From positions 13,724,915 through 13,788,914 of the forward strand of contig NC_083572.1 in assembly GCF_027579695.1 (NCBI RefSeq): a stretch of 64,000 nt of DNA. The letters are read 5' to 3'. A program made the translations under genes and the position numbers. Source of the stretch: Neoarius graeffei. Lineage: Eukaryota > Chordata > Actinopteri > Siluriformes > Ariidae. The notes below the pieces were generated by a model. That model was not told where the DNA came from and searched no databases. It was given only the letters and a program-made list of their open reading frames with translations. The first letter of the stretch is position 1, and each line of letters begins with the position of its first letter. Below are positions 49,154-57,621 of the stretch, one piece after another.

Positions 49154-52100
49154 GCTTGGCAATTGTCCAAACATCTGTGTGTGAAGTACAGTATATTTTT
49201 CATTCTAATTTTATTTTAATTGAAAATTCATGAACCGTGCTCTCTTTTCTCTGTGTTCCAGAGTATGCTGTACTCAAACTGGAAGCAAAACTTTCCCACA
49301 AACCTTTGGGGATTTCCATACATTCATCCTCCATTCATACAAAACAAGATCATAATATGAAAAAACATTAACCTTGAACCTGCCCTTCATACATGGATTA
49401 CATTTTAATGTTCTGCTGTGAATTAGAACCATGATTGTCAAAACTGAACCTAGTGCATTTTTCTCTCTATTTTTACACACCCTTCCGACTCCACCTACAT
49501 CCCACAAGAGGCATTTTTGCAGACTTACTACAACAACCCCATGCTGGTGAAGCCCTGCTTTGTGCTGAATCCAACATGTAAACTCGTCTAACTCAGAATA
49601 ACTTTTGAGACCTCATCTCATCTCATTATCTCTAGCCGCTTTATCCTGTTCTACAGGGTCGCAGGCAAGCTGGAGCCTATCCCAGCTGACTACGGGCGAA
49701 AGGCGGGGTACACCCTGGACAAGTCGCCAGGTCATCACAGCGCTGACACATAGATACAAACAACCATTCACACTCACATTCACACCTACGGTCAATTTAG
49801 GGTCACCAGTTAACCTAACCTGCATGTCTTTGGACTGTGGGGGAAACCGGAGCACCCGGAGGAAACCCACGCGGACACGGGGAGAACATGCAAACTCCAC
49901 ACAGAAAGGCCCTCGCCGGCCACGGGGCTCGAACCCGGACCTTCTTGCTGTGAGGCGACAGCGCTAACCACTACACCACCGTGCTGCCCCCTTTTGAGAC
50001 CTTTGAGAAATAATTGCCTTCATTTTTTCCCCCCAAGGGAAAAAACTCTGCATGAGATTATTCTTGATTAATTTCCCAATTTCTTACAAATCAGCTGTGC
50101 ACAGACTTTAAAGGTGGCTTTTCCATTCACCAAGTATGAAATTATGCAGCTAATTTATTGCAATAAGCTAAAGTTGCATCATAGTGTCCTGCAAATTTGG
50201 CAACCATAACGAACCTACATGTTGGCTAAGTAAGGAATAAAACACCACAAGGCTGTTAATGTTACCACCCTGAAGATGATTAATGTTCAAAAAACAGCTG
50301 CTCCCAAAGTGTCTTATTCCTCTTATACTACAGCAATTTAACAACAATTACAAGTTTTGTTAAATACAGAAGGACGTGTCACCCTTTTTTATCCATTTCT
50401 AGTTACATTGAATGTCCACAAAACAAGCTGCAAGCTTGCTACAGAGCTACACTAACGCTGATACGGAGACACTTTTCAAAAATGCGAACTAAACATCTCC
50501 TCAAAACAAACTTCACTATACTATATGACATTAAAGGGGAACTGAAGACACATTTTTTTTATCATCAAAATTCTATTTATCTCATTGTATTAAATATAGG
50601 AATGCATTTTTGATCGCTATTTTGTCACTGCTATAGCAAGTTATGAGTGTTTGAAATATGCTATGGAATATACCAGTCCATATGTCAAAGCAACGGCCGT
50701 AAACGAGATTCGTTGAGACCTGTGCGAGACATCGCAGGACGGAAGTAAAACGTACAGCGGAAATCAAAGTGACCGACATCTGCCAACGTTGTCAAAAGAC
50801 GCGCGTGCCCTCTTTCGAATGCTGACGTAATCAAGCTGGAAGTTTTGTTTGTTTTGACAGCAATCAAGAAAGTTTGAAAAAAGTCGGCAGGAATCGTCAT
50901 TTAAGCTCGTTTTTGTGCAATATTTCGTTTGGAAAACAGTTTTCAAAACGGCGGCACTGACACCTAACTGACGCTTCACATTTTGAAGTCTCGTGACGAT
51001 CGCGCGGATAAGCGACGCCTGCCACGGACCAAACGAGCTAAATTCAGCATGACTAAAAACCGAATAGGCCGATAAATTGCAATTAGTTGCCAATATGAGT
51101 CACGATATAAGGTTACTAAACCCGAAAACGTAATTGAATAACATGTTAATTAAGAAATAAAGCAAGTTTAAAAATGACTTCAGTTCTCCTTTAATTAAGA
51201 CTGTCCGAGTTGCTGTTATAGAAAATTAATCATGACTTTCTGACCAATCAGAATCGAGCATTCAACAGGAGCTACGAGACGAGACATGTGCTCTATCCGA
51301 TATCTGAACACAGCTTTTCCATTACAGCGGTCATTTCACTAAAATAATCCATAATCCTATTGACTACTCACTTAGCGCTCTGCTCTGCTTCAGAAGTACA
51401 ATATGGCTGATTTAAAAATTGATTTGATTTGGGCGCAAACGCAAACTCACTCATATACTGTTACAATAACGTGATTGCAGAATCACTAAGCGGCACTCAA
51501 TTATTACAGACATGTTTGAAAATATCAGCTTCCATTGACCTTTTCAAGAATTCCCTTGTCCCATGTGTATAAAAAGCATTTACATGAATATGACTTCTGT
51601 AATGCTTTAGCTGTCCGACTATCATTTTTCTTCCGTTACAAACCTCTCCTCAGCTTCGTCCTCTGCCTTTTATGGGTTTGCATGAGCACTGTGTTTACTG
51701 GACAACTGGCTTTTCTCTCTGCTGCAAGGTAAATTTAAAACCAGACCATCTTTTGTTTTTAACTAGAACAGCTCCACTAACCTACTTTGTAACCATCATG
51801 AGAGAAAACATCAAACCTGTCAGCAAAAAAAAAATCATACTGTGTTCATTGTGTGACAATAAATAAGGCAAGATGTCCAAAATCATTCCTTTCTTGGCTT
51901 TTCTCATTGTAGAGCAATGGTTCTCAAAATGGAGTCCCCAGGGGTCCAGGAAGCATACCCAGGGGGTCCATATATTCTATCCACATTCACTGGATATGAA
52001 CAATCGTGCACTCTGATTGGCTACTCTACTACTAGGCTATCAGCTCATATACCGTGAGTAGAGAAAAACAAAATGGTGGAGCGTGTTGCTGAACCGACTC

Positions 52101-52804
52101 AAAAACAAAACCCCTAAAAATACAAAAAAAAGCAACAAAATATGGAATAAAAGTATCTTTTTTGATTTTTCAAGAATTATTATTATAGCATTTTTCACAA
52201 ATTGTTAGTCATTTCACCGGTTTGTTTACGTTCTAAGCGGAAATTATTTTGTTGGACATTTTGTATAAAGTTTTTATTTATTGAATTTGCAAACAATAAA
52301 AATAAAAATGCTCCGTTTCTCAAAATCTGGTGAATGTGGATATAATAAAACAGTTTTTCCACTCAATCCCATCATACATGGCTTATAGCCAACTCAGCAC
52401 TATGCATCTCGTCAACTCATGTACGACTTGATTTTGTGGAATAATAGGGCGGCACGGTGGTGTAGTGGTTAGCGCTGTCGCCTCACAGCAAGAAGGTCTG
52501 GGTTCGAGCCCTGTGGCCGGCGAGGGCCTTTCTGTGCAGAGTTTGCATGTTGTCCGCGTGGGTTTCCTCCGGGTGCTCCGGTTTCCCCCACAGTCCAAAG
52601 ACATGCAGGTTAGGTTAACTGGTGACTCTAAATTGACCGTAGGTGTGAATGTGAGTGTGAATGGTTGTCTGTGTCTGTGTCAGCCCTGTGATGACCTGGC
52701 GACTTGTCCAGGGTGTACCCCGCCTTTCGCCCATAGTCAGCTGGAATAGGCTCCAGCTTGCCTGCGACCCTGTAGAACAGGATAAAGCAGCTAGAGATAA
52801 TGAG

Positions 52805-52851
<47 letters not shown>

Positions 52852-55381
52852 TGGTGGAAACCATGATGTCACATGATCAAAGTTATTATATTCAGGGGTC
52901 CGAGCACCAAAGTCAACTCAGACCTAATGTAATTGGCCTGAACAGAAAGATCTATTTCTGCATAAAATCTCATTTACATTTTTAAAATTATTTTCATAAA
53001 GTAAATCTTACTCGAGGGGTCCATGGAGTTTATTTTATAGTTTCAGGGATTCCTGGCTACAAAAGTTTAAGAAGCACTGCTGTAGAGGATTTAAAATAAG
53101 AGTGTTTAAAAACTTCTGTATGGCAGTGCATACATGTATACGCTTGTATATATCTGTCTCTTTGTACGTCCATTAAGCGAAAGAAAGAAATGCTTTGAAT
53201 GCCGTTTGAAGTGGCAGCACTGCTCAGACAAGTTGGTCAACTTCTTTAACATATGAGAGAGAGAGAGCGAGAGTGCGCGAGAGTAGTGTCCCTTTATCAG
53301 CAATGACAGTGCATTATCTGGGTGGTACAGTAACTGTTGGAATAACTGATGCTAAGAACAACTGCTAAAAATGGACAGAAACTGCAACATTCTGAACTTG
53401 AGGACGTACAGTATGAACGTAATCACACAAAAGTGTCAAAATATTTTGGATCAAATTACTTCAACATAATGCACGTTAGCATAGTGTCGTGTATAGGAGA
53501 TGTTATAAGGCAAGCTCTACTGAGAATGGATCCTATATAAACAACTCCGCCGCACCCGAGACAGCGAAACCGGTCTCCACCACGCTCACTAGTTATCCAT
53601 GCATCATGCTTAATGCGAGCAAGTCAGGAGCTCTTTTCTGATTGGACAATGCAGCACATGCTGTCATTGTGAAACCAATAAAAACTGTCAATGTGAATCC
53701 CAGTGATTCTCATCAAGTAAGGAAAAGTAGAAAAGAATTTTTATATTTAAATATGAACCATAAATTCATAGTTTATGGTTTATGTCCATCATGTGAAACC
53801 TGAATGACGGGATATTTACCTCCACCAACTTTGTTTGTCTGTTCCCAACGTAACTCAAAAAGTAGTGAACGGATTTGAATGAAATTTGGAGGAAAGGTGA
53901 CCCATGGGCCAAGGAACAACTGAATAGATTTTGGTGCAAATCTGGATATATATGTGGATCCAGGATCCAAATATGTATGCAGAGCCAGGTTTTTTTTTTT
54001 TTTTGCCTGTTCCCAACTTAACTCAAAAAGTAGTGAAAAGATTTGGATGAAATTTGAATGGAAGGTGATCCATGGGCCAAGGAACAACTGAATAGATTTT
54101 GGTGCAAATCTGGATAGGTATGTGGATCCAGGATCCAGATATGTATGCAGAGCCAGGGTTTTTTTGCCTGTTCCCAATGTAACTCAAAAAGTAGTGAACG
54201 GATTTGGATGAAATTTGAAGGGAAGGTGATCCATGGGCCAAGGAACAATGGAATAGATTTTGGTGCAAATCTGGACATGTATATGGATCCAGGATCCAAA
54301 TATGTATGCAGAGCCAGGTTTTTTTTTTTTTTTTGCCTGTTCCCAACCTAACTCAAAAAGTAGTGAACGGATTTGGATGAAATTTGGAGGAAAGGTGACC
54401 CATGGGCCAAGAAACAACGGAATAGATTTTGGTGCAAATCTGGATATGTATATGGATCCAGGATCCAAATATGTATGCAGAGCCAGTTTTTTTTTTGCCT
54501 GTTCCCAACGTAACTCAAAAAGTAGTGAACGGATTTGGATGAAATTTGAAGGGAAGGTGATCCATGGGCCAAGGAACAACGGAATAGATTTTGGTGCAAA
54601 TCTGGACATGTATATGAATCCAGGATCCAAATATGTATGCAGAGCCTTTTTTTTTTTTGCCTGTTCCCAACCTAACTCAAAAAGTAGTGAACGGATTTGG
54701 ATGAAATTTGGAGGAAAGGTGACCCATGGGCCAAGGAACAACGGAATAGATTTTGGTGCAAATCTGGATATGTATATGAATCCAGGATCCAAATATGTAT
54801 GCAGAACCAGTTTTTTTTTTTTTTTTGCCTGTTCCCAACGTAACTCAAAAAGTAGTGAACGGATTTGGATGAAATTTGGAGGAAAGGTGACCCATGGGCC
54901 AAGGAACAATTGGTTAGATTTGGATGAAAATCTGAATATGTAGCTTGGCGTACGTATGCATTCTACCAAGTGCCCTTCTAGCTTCTCTGTAGATTTAATC
55001 CCTAGTGCCCTGCTCACTATCAACAAGTAGAATAACCTATCAATAAGTAGAAAAACCGAATATAGTCTACAATTACCAAAAATCAATATGTACCAATCAA
55101 CATGCAGTAATAGAAGTATAGGATACTTTTAATCTTACATATTTCATTACTGTATATTATATATCAAATGCTGCTTATGTAAATGAGAAACAGTGATCAT
55201 AATAAGGCTACAGAACAAATGTGTGATAGAAATTTAATTCTCATTAGATGCAGAATAATATTTAGGCACTCTAGTAATAATTAATAATAACTGATTAATT
55301 ATACTTACAGCTGAAAGGCAGAGAGATGAATCCGAGCAGAATGCAGCTCAAAACCAGACTGCAGCTTTTCCTCAACAGCAT
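33419..55381 (-). CDS. ldlr: Low-density lipoprotein receptor, complete gene of 18 coding exons
   Basis: The cell-surface receptor that binds apoB/apoE lipoproteins, enters by clathrin-coated pits and releases cargo at endosomal pH. Exons (minus): 55381-55309, 47697-47575, 47457-47335, 45613-45245, 45032-44910, 44774-44652, 43213-43094, 42851-42723, 42271-42100, 41828-41601, 41349-41231, 40995-40856, 38145-38004, 37917-37765, 36233-36024, 35916-35842, 35723-35560, 33508-33419. Total 2676 nt, 891 aa (human 860). The frame closes across all junctions. Seven LA modules and a single exon for LA3-5 identify LDLR rather than VLDLR (eight). The tail [17 protein letters not shown] also matches LDLR. 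Against human, the last exon runs on 16 codons past the usual DVA end. Introns 1, 12 and 17 are enlarged by repeats. ap1m2 lies on its 3' side in the same orientation. Confidence 0.95.
33803..33922 (+). mobile_element. tRNA-derived SINE (copy h), 5'-truncated
   Basis: Only the last 120 bp of the SINE (from ACTGGCGACTTGTCCAGG to GATAATGAGAGAG) with a duplication AGAATGTAC at 33794-33802 and 33923-33931. The duplication shows it inserted already truncated. Confidence 0.88.
34135..34975 (-). pseudogene. Tc1 transposase, family F, decayed
   Basis: Surviving minus-strand blocks: around 34975-34830 the N-terminus (about [13 protein letters not shown] context), 34527-34345 with [20 protein letters not shown], and 34317-34135 with [11 protein letters not shown] (third catalytic position). 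Multiple frameshifts; the second D motif is lost. Confidence 0.75.
35560..35723 (-). CDS. ldlr: ldlr exon 17: membrane span and cytoplasmic tail
   Basis: 164 nt. [16 protein letters not shown] completes the span; then the endocytosis signal [17 protein letters not shown]. The lysines and cysteine used by the ligase IDOL in mammals (K in WKLKN, K in YQK, C in HIC) are all kept, and QDGY keeps the distal tyrosine. Donor GTAAGC, phase 0. Confidence 0.95.
35842..35916 (-). CDS. ldlr: ldlr exon 16: stalk end and start of membrane span
   Basis: 75 nt (human 78). [20 protein letters not shown] followed by LPI, then a donor GTCTGT, which is weak. The valine codon is split with exon 17. Confidence 0.9.
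   Translation of the reverse strand, partial: VQMMCTLQSPALRNTLSLSISSSL
36024..36233 (-). CDS. ldlr: ldlr exon 15: O-glycosylated stalk
   Basis: 210 nt with donor GTACCA; 70 residues rich in T, S, P and A (for example [32 protein letters not shown]). An earlier donor GTGAGA ending the exon at 36045 is also in phase and closer to consensus, giving a 189-nt exon. Sequence is poorly conserved, as usual for this stalk. Confidence 0.82.
36319..36516 (+). mobile_element. Second SINE family, copy 1 (ldlr intron 14)
   Basis: tRNA-like head (A box TGGTCTAATGGTTA, B box GTTTGATTCCC), body AGGAATGGCTGAAGTGCCCT, tail GCTAAATGCCATTAATGTAA. A second copy is at 60086-60280. Distinct from the 15-copy family. 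Confidence 0.8.
36537..37198. mobile_element. MITE with GGGCCCGTCC ends (ldlr intron 14)
   Basis: Inverted ends GGGCCCGTCCACACGAGTAC, 662 bp, flanked by a 3-base GTA on both sides. Internal start-like ATGGCGGACTACAGG at 36805 suggests derivation from a coding element, probably PIF/Harbinger. No intact frame. Confidence 0.72.
37765..37917 (-). CDS. ldlr: ldlr exon 14: EGF-C
   Basis: 153 nt, equal to human. [20 protein letters not shown] and [18 protein letters not shown]; packs against the propeller. Confidence 0.95.
38004..38145 (-). CDS. ldlr: ldlr exon 13: propeller blade 6
   Basis: 142 nt, equal to human. [20 protein letters not shown] and [13 protein letters not shown], which closes the propeller. 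Confidence 0.95.
38230..40560. repeat. Minisatellite in ldlr intron 12, period about 92 bp, about 25 copies
   Basis: Core unit contains TTAGCTCAAGTTAGCTAGCT and TACTAGCTTTAGGTTT; successive units start at 38263, 38355, 38448, 38539 and so on. Variant units with GGTCAAACCTAAAGC (38911, 39727) or GGTCA(C/A)ACCTATAGC (39273, 39997) recur at multiples of the unit, indicating duplication of multi-unit blocks. The right edge decays gradually from about 40290. Confidence 0.92.
40856..40995 (-). CDS. ldlr: ldlr exon 12: propeller blade 5
   Basis: 140 nt, equal to human. [19 protein letters not shown] and [10 protein letters not shown]. Donor GTGGGA is weak and the following intron is 2.7 kb, filled by a minisatellite. 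Confidence 0.95.
41231..41349 (-). CDS. ldlr: ldlr exon 11: propeller blade 4
   Basis: 119 nt, equal to human. [20 protein letters not shown] and ILWPNGITL. The tryptophan usual after YWTD is C here. Confidence 0.95.
41601..41828 (-). CDS. ldlr: ldlr exon 10: propeller blades 2-3
   Basis: 228 nt, equal to human. [17 protein letters not shown] followed by [12 protein letters not shown]. Blade motif YWTD exact. Confidence 0.95.
42100..42271 (-). CDS. ldlr: ldlr exon 9: propeller blades 1-2
   Basis: 172 nt, equal to human. [15 protein letters not shown] and [18 protein letters not shown]. Enters phase 1 and leaves phase 2. Confidence 0.95.
42723..42851 (-). CDS. ldlr: ldlr exon 8: EGF-B
   Basis: 129 nt. 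Calcium-binding EGF with [15 protein letters not shown] and [16 protein letters not shown]. One codon longer than human at the end. Confidence 0.95.
43094..43213 (-). CDS. ldlr: ldlr exon 7: EGF-A, the PCSK9-binding module
   Basis: 120 nt. [20 protein letters not shown] then [19 protein letters not shown]. Calcium-binding EGF start (N-E-C) is present. Positions matching the human PCSK9 contact set (N295, N301, H306, D310, Y315, L318) are kept; D299 is E here. Confidence 0.95.
43950..44632. mobile_element. Non-autonomous DNA element with polypyrimidine core (intron 6)
   Basis: Imperfect inverted ends with repeated TACCGGTAC and GATAC motifs (left CTACGTTCACACTTATACCG, right inverse CTGTCCACAGTAGGG). 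Inside, ATGGCGGATGAAACAACG at 44132 begins a short frame resembling a transposase start. 44262-44370 is almost pure C/T. Intron 6 ends only 20 bp from the element. Confidence 0.6.
44262..44370. repeat. C/T-only tract, about 110 bp
   Basis: Plus strand nearly all pyrimidine (CCCTCT-type), so the transcribed ldlr RNA is purine-rich GGGAGA here. Potential triplex or R-loop former; 20-odd bases contain mirror symmetry. Confidence 0.85.
44652..44774 (-). CDS. ldlr: ldlr exon 6: LA module 7
   Basis: 123 nt. [35 protein letters not shown]; the DEPxKEC end leading into EGF-A is characteristic of LDLR. Confidence 0.95.
44910..45032 (-). CDS. ldlr: ldlr exon 5: LA module 6
   Basis: 123 nt. [16 protein letters not shown] start, almost identical to human, and [10 protein letters not shown] end. 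Phase 1 to phase 1. Confidence 0.95.
45245..45613 (-). CDS. ldlr: ldlr exon 4: LA modules 3, 4 and 5
   Basis: 369 nt (human 381), three modules in one exon as in other LDLRs. LA3 ends [12 protein letters not shown]4 has [14 protein letters not shown] and [11 protein letters not shown]5 has CIHSMWRCD and [10 protein letters not shown]4-LA5 is the main ligand-binding pair and its linker is shorter than in human. The calcium-site acidic residues are all present. Confidence 0.95.
45935..46425 (-). mobile_element. Crypton-like repeat (copy B) in ldlr intron 3
   Basis: Reverse-oriented relative of copies A, C and D: starts TTATTCCACGAAATTGAGTC (inverse tail) and ends with the inverse of CCACATTCATTGGATATGAG. 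No recombinase remnant retained. Confidence 0.6.
46797..47088. mobile_element. PIF/Harbinger-type MITE, 292 bp (ldlr intron 3)
   Basis: Inverted ends AGCCTCGGTCACAACCGG and AGCCTAGGTCACAACCGG with a TAA duplication at 46794-46796 and 47089-47091. Confidence 0.78.
47335..47457 (-). CDS. ldlr: ldlr exon 3: LA module 2
   Basis: 123 nt. [15 protein letters not shown] start and [16 protein letters not shown] end, with GEDE in place of the common GSDE. Donor GTATGC is weaker than the consensus. Confidence 0.95.
47575..47697 (-). CDS. ldlr: ldlr exon 2: LA module 1
   Basis: 123 nt, as in human. Six cysteines and the calcium-binding end [13 protein letters not shown]. Variant TDE replaces the usual SDE. 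Acceptor TTGTAG, donor GTGAGT; intron 2 is only 117 bp. Confidence 0.95.
47698..49613 (-). other. ldlr intron 1, 3' part
   Basis: No repeat-derived coding sequence. Contains (TAA)n at 48003-48024, (GA)n at 48502-48536 and (GA)n at 49121-49151, and several A runs. Confidence 0.7.
49614..49990 (-). mobile_element. tRNA-derived SINE (copy i), complete, ldlr intron 1
   Basis: Complete minus-oriented copy, same orientation as ldlr. Duplication CTTTTGAGACCT at 49602-49613 and 49991-50002. Confidence 0.92.
50531..51194. mobile_element. TTAAAGG-ended MITE, 664 bp (ldlr intron 1)
   Basis: Inverted ends TTAAAGGGGAACTGAAG and TTAAAGGAGAACTGAAG. Similar outer motif to the foldback elements at 20444 and 31553 but without long arms. 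No coding sequence. Confidence 0.65.
51975..52446 (+). mobile_element. Crypton-like repeat (copy C)
   Basis: TCCACATTCACTGGATATGA start, CTCTGATTGGCTACT, ATATACCGTGAGTAGAG, then TGTGGAATAATA end. Inserted within the hAT element; SINE copy j follows directly. Confidence 0.65.
52447..52804 (+). mobile_element. tRNA-derived SINE (copy j)
   Basis: Near-complete plus copy lacking the CCCGTGTCC segment before the GTGGGTTTCC block (a deletion shared with copy k) and followed by (TA)n at 52806-52847. Confidence 0.88.
53835..54950. repeat. Minisatellite in ldlr intron 1, period about 165 bp, seven copies
   Basis: AACTCAAAAAGTAGTGAACG recurs at about 53853, 54020, 54181, 54349, 54516, 54674 and 54841. 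Each unit ends in a T run of variable length before GCCTGTTCCCAAC, which causes the length differences. Long open frames across it (for example 55086-54184, minus) reflect the repeat and not a gene. Confidence 0.9.
55309..55381 (-). CDS. ldlr: ldlr exon 1: signal peptide
   Basis: 24 codons and one base. MLLRKSCS followed by a hydrophobic core ([13 protein letters not shown]) and a small-residue end, PFSC/A, a typical cleaved signal peptide. Donor GTAAGT, phase 1. The ATG is the first on the transcript side of the promoter. Confidence 0.92.
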
Positions 55382-55520
55382 CTCAACAGGTTTATTTGTT
55401 TTTTAAATGTACTATAAATATATGTATATATGTTAGAGTATCCCTCTCTGACGACTTCCCGGTGTTACTGCAGTGTGTTAGTGCGCAGCCCACAGCGTCC
55501 GCTCCACACTGAATTAAAGC
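55382..55520 (-). promoter_or_regulatory. ldlr 5' UTR and probable start region
   Basis: About 100 bp between the ATG and the GC-rich promoter. Contains TATATTTATAG at about 55415-55425, which is probably within the UTR. The true start site is likely near 55480-55530, 40-90 bp downstream of the SRE, but cannot be fixed from sequence. Confidence 0.5.
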
Positions 55521-55552
55521 AAATCTCATTCATTTCATAAGGAGAGCGCAAG

Positions 55553-55622
55553 GCGGGGGGGCGGAGTCTCCTCAGTGGCGTGATGTCTGAAAAGAAGTGC
55601 GTCTGGTCGAAGGGGGCGGGGT
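55553..55622 (-). promoter_or_regulatory. ldlr sterol-responsive promoter: SRE between GC boxes
   Basis: On the minus strand: GC box CCCCGCCCCC (55621-55612), then ATCACGCCAC (55584-55575), then a 9-base gap and a second GC box CCGCCCCCCCCGCC (55565-55552). Human LDLR has SRE-1 ATCACCCCAC flanked by Sp1 sites with a similarly short gap to the proximal one; here one base differs. SREBP with Sp1 at such sites raises transcription when sterol is low. A further GC/KLF box GGGGGCGTG lies at about 55662. Confidence 0.7.
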
Positions 55623-55843
55623 TTACGAATATACAGGAAGGAGAGCCGGCTTTACACGCCCCCTTTTCCACCACTAAAACTGATAAAGAAATTAGAATTG
55701 CTTTTTTATTGAAAAATATTCAGCTTTTAAAATATATATATGTATTTAAAAATAAAGTCATAAAAGTGGCAAACTTTAGGTTTGGTTTAGGTGCAGCAGA
55801 ACATTACCTATTTGCATAAATAAATATGGATGAAAACATGTTT

Positions 55844-55878
55844 GTGAGTGTGAGAGAGAGAGACAGAGAGAGAGAGGC
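55844..55878. repeat. (GA)n microsatellite
   Basis: Imperfect GAGA run with GACA interruptions upstream of the ldlr promoter. Confidence 0.8.
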
Positions 55879-56082
55879 TACATCATATATTCTTTTTAAA
55901 ATGGAATCAAAAATATTATATGCCTTGACAACTTTTTGTGATTCATTTATCGTGACATTCCCAACAAACAAACAAAAACAAATCATTTCCATCCAGATTC
56001 GTTCTTTGATGCAAAATCCTCCTGAGCACCAGGGAGACTCCCACTTTTTTGCCTACCAGGAAGCAATTAGAAGGTTCTAGAA

Positions 56083-56725
56083 ATCCTCCCCCATAGAAAC
56101 ACCATTCCCATTTGGGGACCAGGTGGAGGCCCGTCTGGGGAATGACTGGCCTGATTTTTTGATGTACACAGTCATTCCGTCCTTGGAACAAGATGCTAAA
56201 TCAATATGTATCACGCCTCGTATAACTGACATAGTTTTAGCCTTGAAAAGAGAAACTAGATTTTGGGAAGTGAAGGAAATCTCGTCTCATCTCATCTCAT
56301 TATCTCTAGCCGCTTTATCCTGTTCTACAGGGTCGCAGGCAAGCTGGAGCCTATCCCAGCTGACTACGGGCGAAAGGCGGGGTACACCCTGGACAAGTCG
56401 CCAGGTCATCACAGGGCTGACACAGAGACAAACAACCATTCACACTCACATTCACACCTACGGTCAATTTAGAGTCACCAGTTAACCTAACCTGCATGTC
56501 TTTGGACTGTGGGGGAAACCGGAGCACCCGGAGGAAACCCACGGGGACAACATGCAAACTCCGCACAGAAAGGCCCTCGCCGGCCACAGGGCTCGAACCC
56601 GGACCTTCTTGCTGTGAGGCGACAGCGCTAACCACTACACCACCATGCCGCCCAGTGAAGGAAATGTTCTTAAAAATAACACAAAGCGACTGCTTATTCT
56701 CTTACTTTTCCAAAGGTTTATAATT
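56083..56725 (+). pseudogene. Unrecognised reading frame interrupted by a SINE
   Basis: From 56083 to the SINE at 56281 one frame is open (for example RLGNDWPDFLMYTV, RITDIVLALKRETRFWEVKE). After the SINE and its duplication the same frame resumes (MFLKITQSDCLFSYFSKGL, stop). So before insertion there was a frame of about 83 codons. I do not recognise the family; a LINE remnant is possible because a LINE 3' end follows at 56790. Confidence 0.4.
56281..56653 (-). mobile_element. tRNA-derived SINE (copy k), complete
   Basis: Minus copy with duplication AGTGAAGGAAAT at 56269-56280 and 56654-56665. Lacks the same internal CGTGTCC stretch as copy j, suggesting a shared source. Confidence 0.92.
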
Positions 56726-56789
56726 TGTATAAATGATAAGATTATACCTAACAACCTGTGTTTTCTCCCCCCCCCCCCCAAAAAAAAAA

Positions 56790-57360
56790 AAAATCTGTCC
56801 CTCTGAGTTACATGTCGGTCCTGGGATTGAGATGCTGACCTCTTCTGCTCCTTGGACCTGCCTGATCCATCCTGGTGCCCTGTGTCTGGTTGGAGTCTCA
56901 TCGCATTGCTCCTGTGGAGGGCGGCCCCACGTGGACAGTCAGGGTTCGCGCCTGGAGGATGCTCTGGACTCTTGCAGTGGTGCTTTTGTGGATGGGGACT
57001 GCAGTTGACTTGCTGACTTTGGGACTACGGTTGTCGTGAACGGTTTTGCGCTCGGGTTTCCGTCTGTGGGGGGTTTATAGCATCAACGAAGCTGACTTTA
57101 TGTTAGGACTGTTAATATTATAGTAATATTATCTGTTGTTGCCCGGATGGGGATGGGTTCCCTTTTGAGTCTGGTTCCTCTCGAGGTTTCTTCCTCATGT
57201 CATCTGAGGGAGTTTTTCCTTGCCACCGTCGCCACAAGCATGCTCATTGGGGATAGATTAGGGATAAAATTAGCTCATGTTTTAAGTCGTTCAAATTCTG
57301 TAAAGCTGCTTTGCGACAATGTTTATTGTTAAAAGCGCTATACAAATAAACTTGAAACTT
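56790..57360 (+). mobile_element. LINE 3' end
   Basis: Carries the widespread teleost LINE 3'-UTR landmarks GGTTCCTCTCGAGGTTTCTT, GGGAGTTTTTCCTTGCCACC and AAGCTGCTTTGCGACAATGT, ending AAAAGCGCTATACAAATAAA and a short A-rich tail. No coding part. A C13-A13 homopolymer junction precedes it at 56768-56793. Confidence 0.75.
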
Positions 57361-57621
57361 GATTATAAGAATGAGTATGGAGTCTTCCTCGGAGTTAATA
57401 GAAGCTTGGATATTCTGCAAACAAATGGATTATTTTACAAATTCACATTTTGGACATATGGACTATTTGTGTAGGAAAAAAAACACATACTATAAATCAT
57501 AATGTCTGCATGCGCCATTTTCATTTTCAGTGCAGAGATGGAAAAAATACCTCTTTGCGCTCCCAGTCCAGACAGGACCAATCACAACTATGTAATATAG
57601 TTGTAATATGTATTATTCTGA

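Larger units (their letters stand above)
51915..53079. mobile_element. hAT-type element with nested insertions (ldlr intron 1)
   Basis: Inverted ends CAATGGTTCTCAAA and CAGTGCTTCTTAAA, 8-base flanks TTGTAGAG / CTGTAGAG, and internal GGGGTCCA motifs typical of fish hAT ends. Its middle is replaced by Crypton-like copy C, SINE copy j and a (TA)n run. Confidence 0.72.

Noticed and set aside
54184-55086. 300-codon minus-strand frame, the second longest among ATG frames in the window
   Set aside because: It is the intron 1 minisatellite read through; units differ by T-run length and no protein family or splice context is evident.
33419-55381. VLDLR instead of LDLR
   Set aside because: Seven LA modules, LA3-5 in one exon, and a tail with [12 protein letters not shown] all favour LDLR; VLDLR has eight modules and a different tail.
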